Below are positions 1 through 8,974 of a stretch of DNA of 60,930 bases, in pieces (position 1 is the stretch's first letter; every line of letters starts with the position of its first letter). This stretch comes from CAYNWT01 sp964450955 (lineage in GTDB: Bacteria > Planctomycetota > Planctomycetia > Planctomycetales > Planctomycetaceae), in contig CAYVFI010000040.1 in assembly GCA_964450955.1 (NCBI GenBank), positions 1 to 60,930 of the forward strand, given 5' to 3'. Both the position numbers and the translations under genes were made by a program. The notes below the pieces were generated by a model, which worked only from the letters and a program-made list of their open reading frames with translations, had not been told where the DNA came from and did no database searches.

Positions 1-416
1 ACAAGTAGCCTGTAGTGGACGAGGCCACGAGTCCCCGCGGGCGTGTCGTAGGTCGTGGGGGTGCGGTTTGGTCGTTGTCAGATAAGCACTCTTACGACGA
101 GGAGACGGTCGCTGGGAGATCCTGGCGTTGGTTTGGTTTCGTCGCACCGCCTGTCCTTTCATAGGTCGGGGACGGCAGGACTCGTTGCCTCGTCCACTAC
201 GACTATGCACAAGTAGGCTGTAGTGGACGAGGCCACGAGTCCCCGCTCGCGTGTCGCAGGTCGTGGGGGTGCGGTTTGGTCGTTGTCAGATAAGCACTCT
301 TGCGACGAGGAGGCGGTCGCCGGGAGATCCTGGCGTTGGTTTGGTTTCGTCGCACCGCCTGTACTTCCATAGGTCGGGGACGGCAGGACTCGTTGCCTCG
401 TCCACTACGACTATGC
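1..416. repeat. Tandem pair of a 208-bp element with terminal inverted repeats
   Basis: Two near-identical units lie head to tail (1-208 and 209-416), differing by only a few substitutions. Each unit carries a 23-bp inverted repeat at its ends. In unit 1 the arms are 12-34 and 178-200; in unit 2 they are 220-242 and 386-408. The arms match at 22 of 23 positions and begin GTAGTGGACGAGGC. No plausible protein is encoded inside, so this resembles a non-autonomous MITE-like element. The stop codon of the neighbouring minus-strand helicase (411-413) lies in the right end of unit 2. The same 23-mer occurs again at 60611-60633. Confidence 0.8.
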
Positions 417-3071
417 ACCCAGTAGTGGGTCCGCTTCTTTCGCTGATTCAACCATCATGTCGGTGGTTCGTGGGTCCACTTCGCGGCACGATTCGGTCAG
501 CCTGTCGGCGATCTCAATTAAATCCATTCGCCAGATGCTGTCTTCTGGCAGATGCTGGATGAACTCGTCGCACAGCAGCACGAACCTCAACACGTGCCGG
601 AAAACAACTCCCTCCTGACGAGCGATCTTGCGGGTTGTTATCAGCTTGTTGAAGTCGCCGTTAAACGTCAGCAATTCTCCGGCTGCCCAAACCGGCATCG
701 TTCGAAAACTTCCCACTGCGGGGAACTCGGCCTGAAACAGTCGCAGTAACTTATCGGGAAACATGAGCGGCCAAACGCGTTCTTCTGGTGGTAGCTCGTC
801 CCAGTCATCCGGCAAATCACCAAGCTCCGTCGGCGATGCCAAGCCGCGTGTGAGCAGTTGCGGATTGAGATACCGGGTGGTAAACGGCCCCGGCGGCATG
901 ACATCGGCTTTCGGAATGCGCAAGTTGCGGACCAATGAACCGGGGAATTCAAGGACAGCTTCTAGTGCCTGAATGCGTTCAGACGCCGCCGCATGCGGAA
1001 GCACTTTCAACAGGTAGGTTCCGTAAATTGGATTGATGCTCTTGAAGTGCAAGAGGTCGCCAAGAGCTTCCGTCTGGAATGCGCGTTCTGGTTCGTATTC
1101 TGATCGAGCGGGTTCTTCGTTGCCTGTTACCAACCGCGGCGATTTGGCGTCGTCTGTTTTTGATTTGGAATCCGAAGGCCCGACGGTGACGCCTTGGGCT
1201 TCAAGCAGTGCTTTCAAAGTACCCGTCATCGGTGTGGATTTGGGTTCTTCTTTGGCAGGCTCAGCGGGCGTCGGTTCAGGTTCCGGTATCTCGGCCGATT
1301 CCGTTTTTTCGGTGTCGGCTTCCGCCGTCGATTCGTTGGTTGTGTCGGGAGTTTCGTCGAAATTCTCGTCACCAAGCCCGCCACCGAATTCGTCTGTGGA
1401 CTCTGGCTCGACTGTCTTTTCCGGTTCAACCACGGGTGTCGGCTGCTGATCGAACTCACCATCGTCAGCCATTTGCTGTATCTGTGCATAGAAGTCGTCG
1501 ATCGATGGGGGCTCTTCGTCTTCTTCCGAACCGGGACGCACAATCGCTCGATCGGCTGCTGATGGTTCTGGTTCCAAAGTAACAAAGCCGCCGCGTTCCA
1601 GCGTCAGCAGCATGCGCACCAGACCTTGTTGGGCGATTTCCAGTTCCTTGCTTTCCATCAACCGTTTGGAAATCGTCTTGCGAACCAAACTCACATCCGG
1701 TGAGAGGCTTAGTAGGTAGGCCAGCAGTCGCCACGGAATCTGCCCCTGGCTTTGCAGTCGCGTGGGAGGAGCCTCAATTAACTGGTTAAACTGGGTTTCG
1801 TTCCAGTACTGCTGGTTCTGTCTGCGTTTGGGAGCCTTCTTCTTGAGCTGCTTCCGCTTCTTTATCAATTGCGGGTCTTTGGTGTCTTCTGGTATCTGAT
1901 CAATCTTTTTCTGATAGCGGGCAATCTTGACATCGTCTTCGTGAGACAACGCGTAGACGTGACCTTCAGTATCAAATTGAGGCCGCCCCGCGCGTCCAAA
2001 CATTTGGTGTGCGCTGCTGGAGTTGATGACTTTCTTGCGGCCTGGTGGGCCGGTTAGCAACGCCGAAATTAAAACCGATCGCGCCGGTAGGTTCATGCCT
2101 GCGGCGAGTGTTTCGGTGCAAACGCAAACGCTAAGCAGTTTGCGTTGGAACAGTTCTTCAACAATCTTCTTGTACTTTGGTAGCACGCCCGCGTGGTGCA
2201 CACCGACGCCTCGCAGCAAAATCGTTTTCAATTTTGGGCCGATGCCCTGCGACCAGTCGTGTTCCTTCATCTCGGCGGCCAGTAGCTTTTGCTGTCCGGC
2301 CTGCAGCAAGTCCTTGCCTTTGAGTTGTTCAGCAACCCGCCAGCATTCTTCGCGGTTGAAACAGAACAACAACATTGGCGTCTTTCGAGTGTCCTCGTCA
2401 CCCGATGCCATGTGAGTCACTTGATCGTTAAGTAGTTCTTCTTCGATCCAGTGATACCGGAGCGGCACTTTGCGTTCGGTGCCCTGAACCAGATCCAGCT
2501 TGCGACCGTGCGATTTGTTTAGCCAAATCAGGAACTCGTTGGTGTTGCCCACCGTGGCCGACAGCAACAGCAGTCGAACCGTTTTGGGAAGCAGAGCCAG
2601 CGACAGTTCCCAAACGATCCCTCGGTCCCGGTCGTTGAAACTATGGAACTCGTCCATCACGACTGCGGACACGTTCGCGAAGTCAAAGGCCTCCTTGTCC
2701 AACAGTCGGTTTAGCAGAATCTCAGCAACCACGACCAGAACTTTCGCGTCCGGGTTCACCTTGCGGTTTCCGGTCACGAGGCCCACGTCGGTTGGTTCGA
2801 ACCCCCAACGGACCGCCGCGTCCTGCACTTCCTGAAACTTCTGATCGGTCAGAGCAATCAAGGGCGTCGTGTAGTAAGCGACCGTTCCCGAATGCAGTGC
2901 TTCAAACAACGCGGCTTCGGCAATCAGCGTTTTTCCAGTCCCCGTTGGCGCGCAGACCAGCGTGCCGTCATTTGTGGAGAACCACGAAAGCAGCGCTTCT
3001 TCCTGAACCGGGTACGGTTCAAAAGGGATCTGGTCGAGATAGTCTGAGGCGAGTTGGTCACGAGATGGCAT
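411..3071 (-). CDS. Ski2-like DEAD/DEAH-box helicase
   Basis: Superfamily 2 helicase of about 886 residues, predicted to unwind RNA or DNA using ATP. Walker A reads CAPTGTGKT near residues 40-48. The Walker B box is DEFH, typical of Ski2-like enzymes, followed by LSATVG (motif III) and QMFGRAGRP (motif VI). A basic stretch (KKRKQLKKKAPKRR) follows motif VI. An acidic, low-complexity Glu/Asp/Pro/Ser segment interrupts the C-terminal half, and a conserved-looking region resumes after it. An upstream TTG at 3128 extends the frame into a repeat, so I chose the ATG at 3071, where the protein begins MPSRDQLASDYL. The gene ends inside the right arm of the 208-bp element, so its last few codons may be set by that insertion. 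Substrate is unknown. Confidence 0.9.
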   Translation of the reverse strand: MPSRDQLASDYLDQIPFEPYPVQEEALLSWFSTNDGTLVCAPTGTGKTLIAEAALFEALHSGTVAYYTTPLIALTDQKFQEVQDAAVRWGFEPTDVGLVTGNRKVNPDAKVLVVVAEILLNRLLDKEAFDFANVSAVVMDEFHSFNDRDRGIVWELSLALLPKTVRLLLLSATVGNTNEFLIWLNKSHGRKLDLVQGTERKVPLRYHWIEEELLNDQVTHMASGDEDTRKTPMLLFCFNREECWRVAEQLKGKDLLQAGQQKLLAAEMKEHDWSQGIGPKLKTILLRGVGVHHAGVLPKYKKIVEELFQRKLLSVCVCTETLAAGMNLPARSVLISALLTGPPGRKKVINSSSAHQMFGRAGRPQFDTEGHVYALSHEDDVKIARYQKKIDQIPEDTKDPQLIKKRKQLKKKAPKRRQNQQYWNETQFNQLIEAPPTRLQSQGQIPWRLLAYLLSLSPDVSLVRKTISKRLMESKELEIAQQGLVRMLLTLERGGFVTLEPEPSAADRAIVRPGSEEDEEPPSIDDFYAQIQQMADDGEFDQQPTPVVEPEKTVEPESTDEFGGGLGDENFDETPDTTNESTAEADTEKTESAEIPEPEPTPAEPAKEEPKSTPMTGTLKALLEAQGVTVGPSDSKSKTDDAKSPRLVTGNEEPARSEYEPERAFQTEALGDLLHFKSINPIYGTYLLKVLPHAAASERIQALEAVLEFPGSLVRNLRIPKADVMPPGPFTTRYLNPQLLTRGLASPTELGDLPDDWDELPPEERVWPLMFPDKLLRLFQAEFPAVGSFRTMPVWAAGELLTFNGDFNKLITTRKIARQEGVVFRHVLRFVLLCDEFIQHLPEDSIWRMDLIEIADRLTESCREVDPRTTDMMVESAKEADPLLGA

Positions 3072-3120
3072 GCGGGCATCTTCGAGAAGTACCGCTTTGG
3101 CCGCAATGGGACTAGGCCAT

Positions 3121-3192
3121 GGCCACAAGAAGCACGAAAAGGCGCAAAAAAAAGGAACGCGACTTTTCGTGGTTCTTTGTGTTTTTTGTGGC
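3121..3192. repeat. Dispersed palindromic repeat, copy 1
   Basis: Imperfect palindrome beginning GGCCACAAGAAGCACG and ending in GTGTTTTTTGTGGC, so the RNA or single strand would fold into a long hairpin. A close second copy lies at 3365-3415 beyond the N gap, and a diverged third at 36720-36788. It is intergenic and non-coding. Its position directly beside the gap suggests that this repeat broke the assembly. Confidence 0.75.
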
Positions 3193-3208
3193 TAGTGGAG
3201 CGCTGGTA

Positions 3209-3308
3209 NNNNNNNNNNNNNNNNNNNNNNNNNNNNNNNNNNNNNNNNNNNNNNNNNNNNNNNNNNNNNNNNNNNNNNNNNNNNNNNNNNNNNNNNNNNN
3301 NNNNNNNN
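3209..3308. other. Assembly gap of exactly 100 N
   Basis: One hundred consecutive N bases, a conventional placeholder for a gap of unknown size. Reading frames that cross it are artefacts. True distance and adjacency between the helicase and the esterase at 3538 are unknown. Confidence 0.99.
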
Positions 3309-3364
3309 GTTTTGGAGGTGGACTCTCGAAACCGTGGCTAGCGATAAGAGCGGCTCATTTTTTT

Positions 3365-3415
3365 GGCCACAAGAAGCACGAAAAGGCGCAAAAAGGGAAC
3401 GCGACTTTTCGTGGC
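3365..3415. repeat. Dispersed palindromic repeat, copy 2
   Basis: Nearly identical to the start of copy 1 (GGCCACAAGAAGCACG, then a run of A, then CGCGACTTTTCGTGG), in the same orientation on the other side of the N gap. An open frame runs through it into the esterase gene, but that part of the frame is repeat sequence and not protein. Confidence 0.75.
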
Positions 3416-3537
3416 TCATGACGCGCTGTGACGTTTCCGTCAATCTGACATGGTGCCGTTCGAACGGAGGGCGCGGTTGTTGGTTCATGGATTCCGCAGT
3501 GATATCATGCGGTATTCGAATTTCGTGTGAGAACCCA

Positions 3538-5208
3538 ATGAAGCTCGCTACCAGAATCGTTGTGCTTGCTGCGTCTGTATTCGTGTCGCAGACCGCGATC
3601 GCTCAACAGAAGCAACTGACTCCGCAGCAACAGCAGGCGAAAGCGCATCGGCTGCGGCTCAAGGAAATGGGCATCAAAATGGGGAAGGCTCCGGTCGCTG
3701 AATCGGATGCCATTGAAACCCGAATGGACGTGGTCTACGCGCAATATGGCGATCGGAAGTTGCACCTTGATTTGTTTGTCCCGCGGAAGAAGTCGGACAA
3801 GACGGCCGCGATTGTTGTCGTGCATGGTGGTGGCTGGTTCAAAGGCGATCGTAAGTCGTTTCATGCGTTGTCGGCGAACCTGGCGATGCGCGGATACGTA
3901 ACAGCCGCGATTGAGTATCGACTGGCCGACGAAGCAAAGTTCCCGGCCGCGATTCACGATTGCAACGCGGCCACACGCTGGTTGCGGGCGAACGCCAAAG
4001 CTCTGGGAGTCGATCCGAACCGCATTGCGGCTGTTGGTGGATCTGCGGGCGGGCATTTGGTTGGGCTCATGGCGACCGGTTCACATCGCAAAGAACTGCA
4101 GGGAGACGGCGGTAATGCAGATCAATCCAGCGCATTGCAAGCGGCCGTTGTGTTTGCCGGGCCGATGCAGATGACAACCGGTTCTGTTGCCGAACGATCG
4201 CGAACCAAGCCGGATCAATCTAATTCAAATCGGTGGCTTGGTAAGTCTATCGATGAGGCCCCGCAGCTATATGCGCTGGCGGCCCCGTTTAAGCAGCTCA
4301 CGGCTAAGACTCCGCCCATGTTGTTTGCCGTGGGGGAACTGGATAAGCCTGAACGCAACGCTCCGATGCGGAAGAAACTTCGCGAGCTTGGCATTGATTC
4401 GAAAGTGATGGTGTACCGTTATGGTCGGCACGCCTGTTGGAATCAGGAGCCGTGGTTCCATCCGATGAGTGCGGATGTGGACGAGTTCGTTCAGTCTGTC
4501 CTGGGAGAACCGGGCGGTGAAGTGCAGCCGTTGGTGCTTAGCACAGATGACAACATTGTGGTCTTCAACGATCGGATTGAGGTCGCGGTTGGTAAGGTGA
4601 TCAAGAAGGCAAAAATCGAAATTCCGCGGCTCAACAACCAGCGCCGCAAGGTGTTTGTCAAAGGCACTGATACTGAAGTGACGCTGAAGTCGCGGCAAAC
4701 GAAGTGGGAGTTGATGGTCACGCCGGAACATTCTGACAAGACGGTCATCATTGAAACCGTCGGGCGCCCGCACCTGGCCAGGGTACCTCGAATCGTATCG
4801 GCAGCCGCCGATGGAACCGTTGTTCTTCCGGCTCATGAAGCGGTTACACACGGCGAGAAGCTGATGTACGAACCAGAACCGCACAAGAACACGGTGGGCT
4901 ACTGGGTGAACCCAAAGGACTGGGTTGAGTGGCATTTCTATACGGAAACGCCGGGTAAGTTTGCTTTGCACGTGCTTCAGGGCTGCGGCAAGGGACACGG
5001 CGGCAGCGAAGTTGCGGTTCAATTAGGTAATCAGACGGTCGATTTCGTGGTGGAAGACACGGGCCACTTTCAGAACTTCAAGGATCGGGAGGTTGGCCGG
5101 TTGGAGATCGCCAAACCGGGCATTTACACGCTGAAGATTGTGCCAAAGAAGAAGGCGAAGGTGGCGATCATGGACGTCCGTCAGGTTCGACTGGTTCCGG
5201 CTGAGTGA
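3538..5208 (+). CDS. Exported alpha/beta hydrolase (carboxylesterase-like) with C-terminal beta-rich domain
   Basis: Predicted secreted esterase of 556 residues. I chose the ATG at 3538 because it gives a clear Sec signal peptide (MKLATRIVVLAASVFVSQ, cleavage near AIA-QQ); the longer frame only adds repeat sequence. The hydrolase domain has the oxyanion motif HGGGW (96-100), the nucleophile elbow GGSAGG with Ser169, and candidate Asp269 and His298. This matches the hormone-sensitive-lipase/BD-FAE type of esterase. Residues from about 325 to the end form a second, probably beta-sandwich domain (GCGKGHGGSEVAV, VEDTGHFQNF) resembling C-terminal modules found on planctomycete glycosidases. Substrate is not evident; an acetylated polysaccharide is a guess. 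It stands alone after the gap. Confidence 0.87.
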   Translation: MKLATRIVVLAASVFVSQTAIAQQKQLTPQQQQAKAHRLRLKEMGIKMGKAPVAESDAIETRMDVVYAQYGDRKLHLDLFVPRKKSDKTAAIVVVHGGGWFKGDRKSFHALSANLAMRGYVTAAIEYRLADEAKFPAAIHDCNAATRWLRANAKALGVDPNRIAAVGGSAGGHLVGLMATGSHRKELQGDGGNADQSSALQAAVVFAGPMQMTTGSVAERSRTKPDQSNSNRWLGKSIDEAPQLYALAAPFKQLTAKTPPMLFAVGELDKPERNAPMRKKLRELGIDSKVMVYRYGRHACWNQEPWFHPMSADVDEFVQSVLGEPGGEVQPLVLSTDDNIVVFNDRIEVAVGKVIKKAKIEIPRLNNQRRKVFVKGTDTEVTLKSRQTKWELMVTPEHSDKTVIIETVGRPHLARVPRIVSAAADGTVVLPAHEAVTHGEKLMYEPEPHKNTVGYWVNPKDWVEWHFYTETPGKFALHVLQGCGKGHGGSEVAVQLGNQTVDFVVEDTGHFQNFKDREVGRLEIAKPGIYTLKIVPKKKAKVAIMDVRQVRLVPAE

Positions 5209-5368
5209 TCCGACCCGGCAACGGCCGTGAAACGCCGTAATTGCTTGTCTCACCACAGCTTGACGCTTTTCGCGGCATGGCCGTATACTTGCCGGATTCA
5301 ACTGAACACGACGTATCTGACGGGCGAGTCCGCACGAATTGCGTTCTTGCTGCCGGAATGAGAACCCC

Positions 5369-6283
5369 ATGACGACAACCACCGAATCTGAAACAGACGT
5401 AGAAGAAGCCAGCGAATTCGGTCAGCTGCTGAAGCCGATTCAGCCGCACCTCGAAAAGTACGGTTCGAAGATCGTGCTGGGGTTGGCGGCATTTTTGCTG
5501 GTGGCGGCCGTCTACATTTGGTGGACGCGTTCGTCAGCCGCTGCGGCTGCAGCCGGTTGGGGCGGAATGGCAACCGCAAACGCTCCTGAAGACTACGCAG
5601 ACATTGCTGATGAAAACCCGGGAACCCCCGCCGCTGCGTGGGCGCGGCTATCGGCCGCTAATGGGTACCTGACCAGCGCGATCCGGCTTAGCTTTACCGA
5701 TCGGAAGGCATCGTCCGGCAGCTTTGATAAAGCAAGAACCGAATTCGACAAACTTCTCAACAAACGGGGCACTCCAAAAGGCGTCCGAGAACGCGCGCTG
5801 TATGGGATCGCTCGGCTTGAAGAATCAACATCGGGCGACGACACCGCAACGGCTGTGTCTGCCTACGAGAAACTTCTCTCTGAATTTCCTGAGTCTGCTT
5901 ACAAGGCAATGGCTGAGCAACGTATCGCAAAGCTAAAGTCTGATGATTCTCAAAGCTTCTATGGCTGGTTCGCAAAACAGCAGCCGTCGGTTGCTGACGA
6001 CCTGATCATCCCGAACGATGACTTGCCTGGCACTCCGGGAGCTGCAGAAACGGGAGCCGCTGATTTGGATACGATCCTGAAGGGCGCTGGTCTGCCGGCA
6101 ACTCCAGGTACGGTTGAAGGCGGCGACGGAGCAGCTCCTCCAGCACCGGCTGACGGTGAGATTCCCGAGACGCCCGTCGGCGTTGGCGAAGAAGTCCCTG
6201 CGGCACCGGTTCTCCCCGGTGGAGGCGAAGAGGTTCCGCCGGCCACGCCGACTTCAGAGGAAAAGAGCTCTGGCGATAAATGA
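5369..6283 (+). CDS. Membrane-anchored TPR-like protein, YfgM-like
   Basis: About 304 residues. The N-terminus is acidic and cytoplasmic-looking, followed by one transmembrane helix at about 35-52 (IVLGLAAFLLVAAVYIWW). The next part is a helical repeat region with phrases typical of tetratricopeptide proteins (ALYGIARLEES, LLSEFPESAYKAMAEQRI). The last 100 residues are Pro/Gly/Glu rich and probably disordered. The layout resembles YfgM/BamD-type periplasmic scaffold proteins. The ATG at 5369 follows GAGAACCCC, and an earlier GTG/TTG extension has no support. The stop overlaps the next start by ATGA, so it is co-translated with the pseudouridine synthase. Confidence 0.75.
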   Translation: MTTTTESETDVEEASEFGQLLKPIQPHLEKYGSKIVLGLAAFLLVAAVYIWWTRSSAAAAAAGWGGMATANAPEDYADIADENPGTPAAAWARLSAANGYLTSAIRLSFTDRKASSGSFDKARTEFDKLLNKRGTPKGVRERALYGIARLEESTSGDDTATAVSAYEKLLSEFPESAYKAMAEQRIAKLKSDDSQSFYGWFAKQQPSVADDLIIPNDDLPGTPGAAETGAADLDTILKGAGLPATPGTVEGGDGAAPPAPADGEIPETPVGVGEEVPAAPVLPGGGEEVPPATPTSEEKSSGDK

Positions 6284-7299
6284 CCGAAGAACCGTCTGAC
6301 GAGTCACTAGCAGCACCGCCAGACGGTGAACCGGGCGATCGAATTGAACTCACAGTCGAATCGCGCGCGCATGGGTGGCGGTTGGACCATTACCTGACGC
6401 GGCTTTATCCGGCGTTTAGTCGCGCGGCGTTTCAGCGCTCGATTGGTGACAACGGCGTGCAGGTCAACGGTCTGACCGCAAAGCCGGCGACGCGTCTGCA
6501 CGTCAACGATCGGCTAAGTGTGACGTTGCCCAAGGACCCGGACAGCAATATCACTCCGGAAGACGTGCCGCTGGACATCATTTATGAAGACGATTCGCTG
6601 GTCGTGATTAACAAGTCGGCCGGCATGATTGTTCATCCCGGACGCGGACATCACACCGGCACGCTGGCCGGCGCGCTGCAGCATCATTTTGATCAGCTAA
6701 GCGATGTGGCCGGCAAACTGCGACCGGGCATTGTGCATCGATTGGATCGTGACACCAGCGGCGTGATTATTGTTGCTCGCGACAATCAGGTGCATCACAA
6801 GCTAAGTCGGCAGTTTGAGAAACGTGAAGTTAAGAAAGAATACCGAGCCATCGTGCACGGCGAACTAAACGTGGACGCCGATCACATTGAAACCCACGTC
6901 CGCGTGGACCCGCGCAAACGCGAGCGTATGATTGTGTGCGAGCCCGACGGTAACTCGCGTGATGCTTCGACTTTCTACGAAGTGGCCGAACGATTCCGTG
7001 GCTACACGCATGTCATTCTGCATCCCAGGACCGGGCGAACCCACCAGTTGCGCGTTCATATGGCACACCTTGGTCATTCATTGGTGGCGGACGCCATGTA
7101 CCGCGGCGGCGGAAAGATGACGCGGCACAATCTGGACGGTAAAGAACTCAAGAAGCCGCTCATCGCTCGTCAGGCTTTGCACGCGTTCCGAATTAGCTTC
7201 TCGCATCCGGCGACGGATAAGCCAATGACGTTCGAAGCGCCGATGCCCAAAGACATGGTCCGCACACTGGAAGCCATGCGAGAACTTCGCGCGAAGTGA
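6280..7299 (+). CDS. RluA-family 23S rRNA pseudouridine synthase (RluC/RluD type)
   Basis: Converts uridine to pseudouridine in RNA, most likely large-subunit rRNA. The protein has 339 residues. An N-terminal S4 RNA-binding domain lies at about 24-85 (WRLDHYLTRLYPAFSRAAFQ). The catalytic motif is HRLDRDTSG at 153-161, with the catalytic Asp at 156. The later motif GRTHQLRVHMAHLGH is also characteristic of the family. The length fits RluC/RluD. The start codon overlaps the stop of the TPR-like gene (ATGA), which suggests translational coupling. Which uridine it modifies cannot be told from sequence alone. Confidence 0.93.
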   Translation: MTEEPSDESLAAPPDGEPGDRIELTVESRAHGWRLDHYLTRLYPAFSRAAFQRSIGDNGVQVNGLTAKPATRLHVNDRLSVTLPKDPDSNITPEDVPLDIIYEDDSLVVINKSAGMIVHPGRGHHTGTLAGALQHHFDQLSDVAGKLRPGIVHRLDRDTSGVIIVARDNQVHHKLSRQFEKREVKKEYRAIVHGELNVDADHIETHVRVDPRKRERMIVCEPDGNSRDASTFYEVAERFRGYTHVILHPRTGRTHQLRVHMAHLGHSLVADAMYRGGGKMTRHNLDGKELKKPLIARQALHAFRISFSHPATDKPMTFEAPMPKDMVRTLEAMRELRAK

Positions 7300-7430
7300 C
7301 AATGGAACCGTGCTGAACTTATCGTACTTGTGGGCTTCCAAGCCCCAGGCAGGTGCGGCGATGCTTTCGTGGGGGATGTTCAAACCACGTTGGTCGTTCA
7401 TTCGTCCCTTTGGGAAACCGGCAGCGGGAT

Positions 7431-7451
7431 AGAACCCTGGGGTTCGGAGAC
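7431..7451. repeat. Dispersed 21-bp repeat core, copy A
   Basis: ATAGAACCCTGGGGTTCGGA and the base after it recur in inverted orientation at 56446-56466 with one mismatch. Around it lie GGGGTTCGGAGACCCC and GGGCTTCCAAGCCCC, small hairpins of REP-like character. The whole 7300-7486 interval between two convergent genes is non-coding. Confidence 0.5.
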
Positions 7452-7486
7452 CCCAAGTACGAAACGCTGCCGCGGCTGCTACGAGT

Positions 7487-8569
7487 TCACGCTACCTTGG
7501 TTAGTTTGGTCACGCGACCAGAGTGCACCCATTCGGCGACGTGGATGTTGCCTTCCAGGTCGAAGCAGGCGTCGTGTGGATGGACGAACCGGCCGTCGTT
7601 CCACAGCTTCTCATCTTCGCGGATTCGTTTCTTACCCTGCGTCTTAATCCGGTTCACATCCGCGCCCAACTGAGCGACGACCTTGTTGGTCTCATCCAGC
7701 AGGGTGACTCGAGCGTGAAGTTCGGGAACCAGTAGCAGGTTCTTGTAGGTGTCGCAGTTGGCTGGCAGGCCGTAGCCGCGGACTGTTTCAACGTACTTGC
7801 CGTCCAGAGTCAGGTACTGCAGCGTGTGGTTGGCTCGGTCGCAGACAACAATACGGGACTCACGGCCTTCGCGGCTATCAATCCAAATTCCATGCGGAGT
7901 GTTGAATTTCCCCTCGCCTTTTCCGGGGCCACCAAAGTGTGACTTCCAATTTCCGTCGTTGTCGTACAGGTGAATGCAGAAGGAACCGTATCCATCGGCC
8001 AGGTAGAAATCGCCGTTTGGCAGGAACGCGAAGTTGGTCGGCATGAACCGGTTCCGCCCCCACTTCTTTTCCGGTTTGGTGTCTTCGTTGTCTGCGTACA
8101 CGCCGGAATCCATTGGAGCGTATTTCTGCCAGATTGTTTCGCCCTTGAGCGTCATCTTTGCGAACGACTTCACCTGCTGATACGCGCAGACGTAGAGAAC
8201 TTCCTGGCCGTTTTCTTTGCGAACTTCGATACCGTGCCCGCCGCCCTGAAACTGTTTGCCGAACGCTCGGATGAACTTTCCGTCGGGACCGAAAACGAAG
8301 ATCGATGGGTGGTCTTTGAGGTTCTGTTTGCCTTCGTGAATCACATACAGATTGTTTTGGCTATCGACGGCGACGTTGTGCGTTGTTTGCCATGTGTACT
8401 TGTCCGGCAACTGCGGATAATTGTGGCTCACGCGATATCGATAGTCTCCTTGACCGATAATCAAATCGTCCTGCTGGACACCGCGGCCCGCTTTGGCAAT
8501 TGCGGGAGCCGCAAGGCCGGACGCAGCGGTGGCGGTGGAAGCAAGAAACTGGCGACGAGAAACAGACAT
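7487..8569 (-). CDS. Tat-exported NHL-repeat beta-propeller protein
   Basis: 360 residues. The N-terminus is a twin-arginine signal (MSVSRRQFLASTATAASGLAAP), so it is probably exported already folded. The body contains NHL-type blades, visible as repeated patterns such as NNLYVIHEGK, GEGKFNTPHGIWIDSREG and FVHPHDACFDLEGNIHVAEW. These resemble 6-bladed propellers of the peptidyl-alpha-hydroxyglycine-lyase/NHL group, which in planctomycetes are common exported proteins of unknown function. No catalytic assignment is possible. It is transcribed away from the small membrane-protein genes at 8686 and converges with the pseudouridine synthase gene. Confidence 0.82.
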   Translation of the reverse strand: MSVSRRQFLASTATAASGLAAPAIAKAGRGVQQDDLIIGQGDYRYRVSHNYPQLPDKYTWQTTHNVAVDSQNNLYVIHEGKQNLKDHPSIFVFGPDGKFIRAFGKQFQGGGHGIEVRKENGQEVLYVCAYQQVKSFAKMTLKGETIWQKYAPMDSGVYADNEDTKPEKKWGRNRFMPTNFAFLPNGDFYLADGYGSFCIHLYDNDGNWKSHFGGPGKGEGKFNTPHGIWIDSREGRESRIVVCDRANHTLQYLTLDGKYVETVRGYGLPANCDTYKNLLLVPELHARVTLLDETNKVVAQLGADVNRIKTQGKKRIREDEKLWNDGRFVHPHDACFDLEGNIHVAEWVHSGRVTKLTKVA

Positions 8570-8685
8570 AGCGCACTCCGAGTTCCAGGTGGTTCAACCC
8601 ATCCAGACTAGCGAGTCTTTAGCGGGCGGGAAATCATGAACCGGAAGATCTACTGCTTGCTGATTCTGATGACTACCATAGAGGC

Positions 8686-8967
8686 ATGAACGACCAGATG
8701 GCGGCGGCTGAGAATCCCTACACCAATAGCACATTCGACGACACTGAAAACGTGAGCTTCTTCGCGGTCGCCGGCGTGTTGGCGTTAACCTTTGGCGTGA
8801 TTTCCGTTTTGTTGTTTCTGGGTTTTATTGGGTTCCTTCTACTCACTACGGCGCAAGTGCTGCCGAGCTGGTCGGTGGTCTTGATCGGTTTGATCTATGG
8901 TATGGCCGCAGTGCTGCTCCCTGTATTTGGGGCGAGGCTATTGCTGGTCTGGCTTAAGACTCAATGA
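8686..8967 (+). CDS. Small membrane protein with N-terminal NPY motif
   Basis: 93 residues with two predicted transmembrane helices (FFAVAGVLALTFGVISVLLF and the segment after LPSWSVVLIGLIYGMAAVLL). The N-terminus carries ENPYTNS at residues 9-15. It ends 7 bases before a second protein of the same length and plan, so the two are probably an operon of diverged paralogues. No known family is recognised. The NPY motif also appears in other membrane proteins of this window. Confidence 0.68.
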   Translation: MNDQMAAAENPYTNSTFDDTENVSFFAVAGVLALTFGVISVLLFLGFIGFLLLTTAQVLPSWSVVLIGLIYGMAAVLLPVFGARLLLVWLKTQ

Positions 8968-8974
8968 GAGTTGA

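Noticed and set aside
3054..3488. Open frames crossing the run of N
   Set aside because: They are translated through 100 undefined bases and repeat sequence, so they are not real genes.
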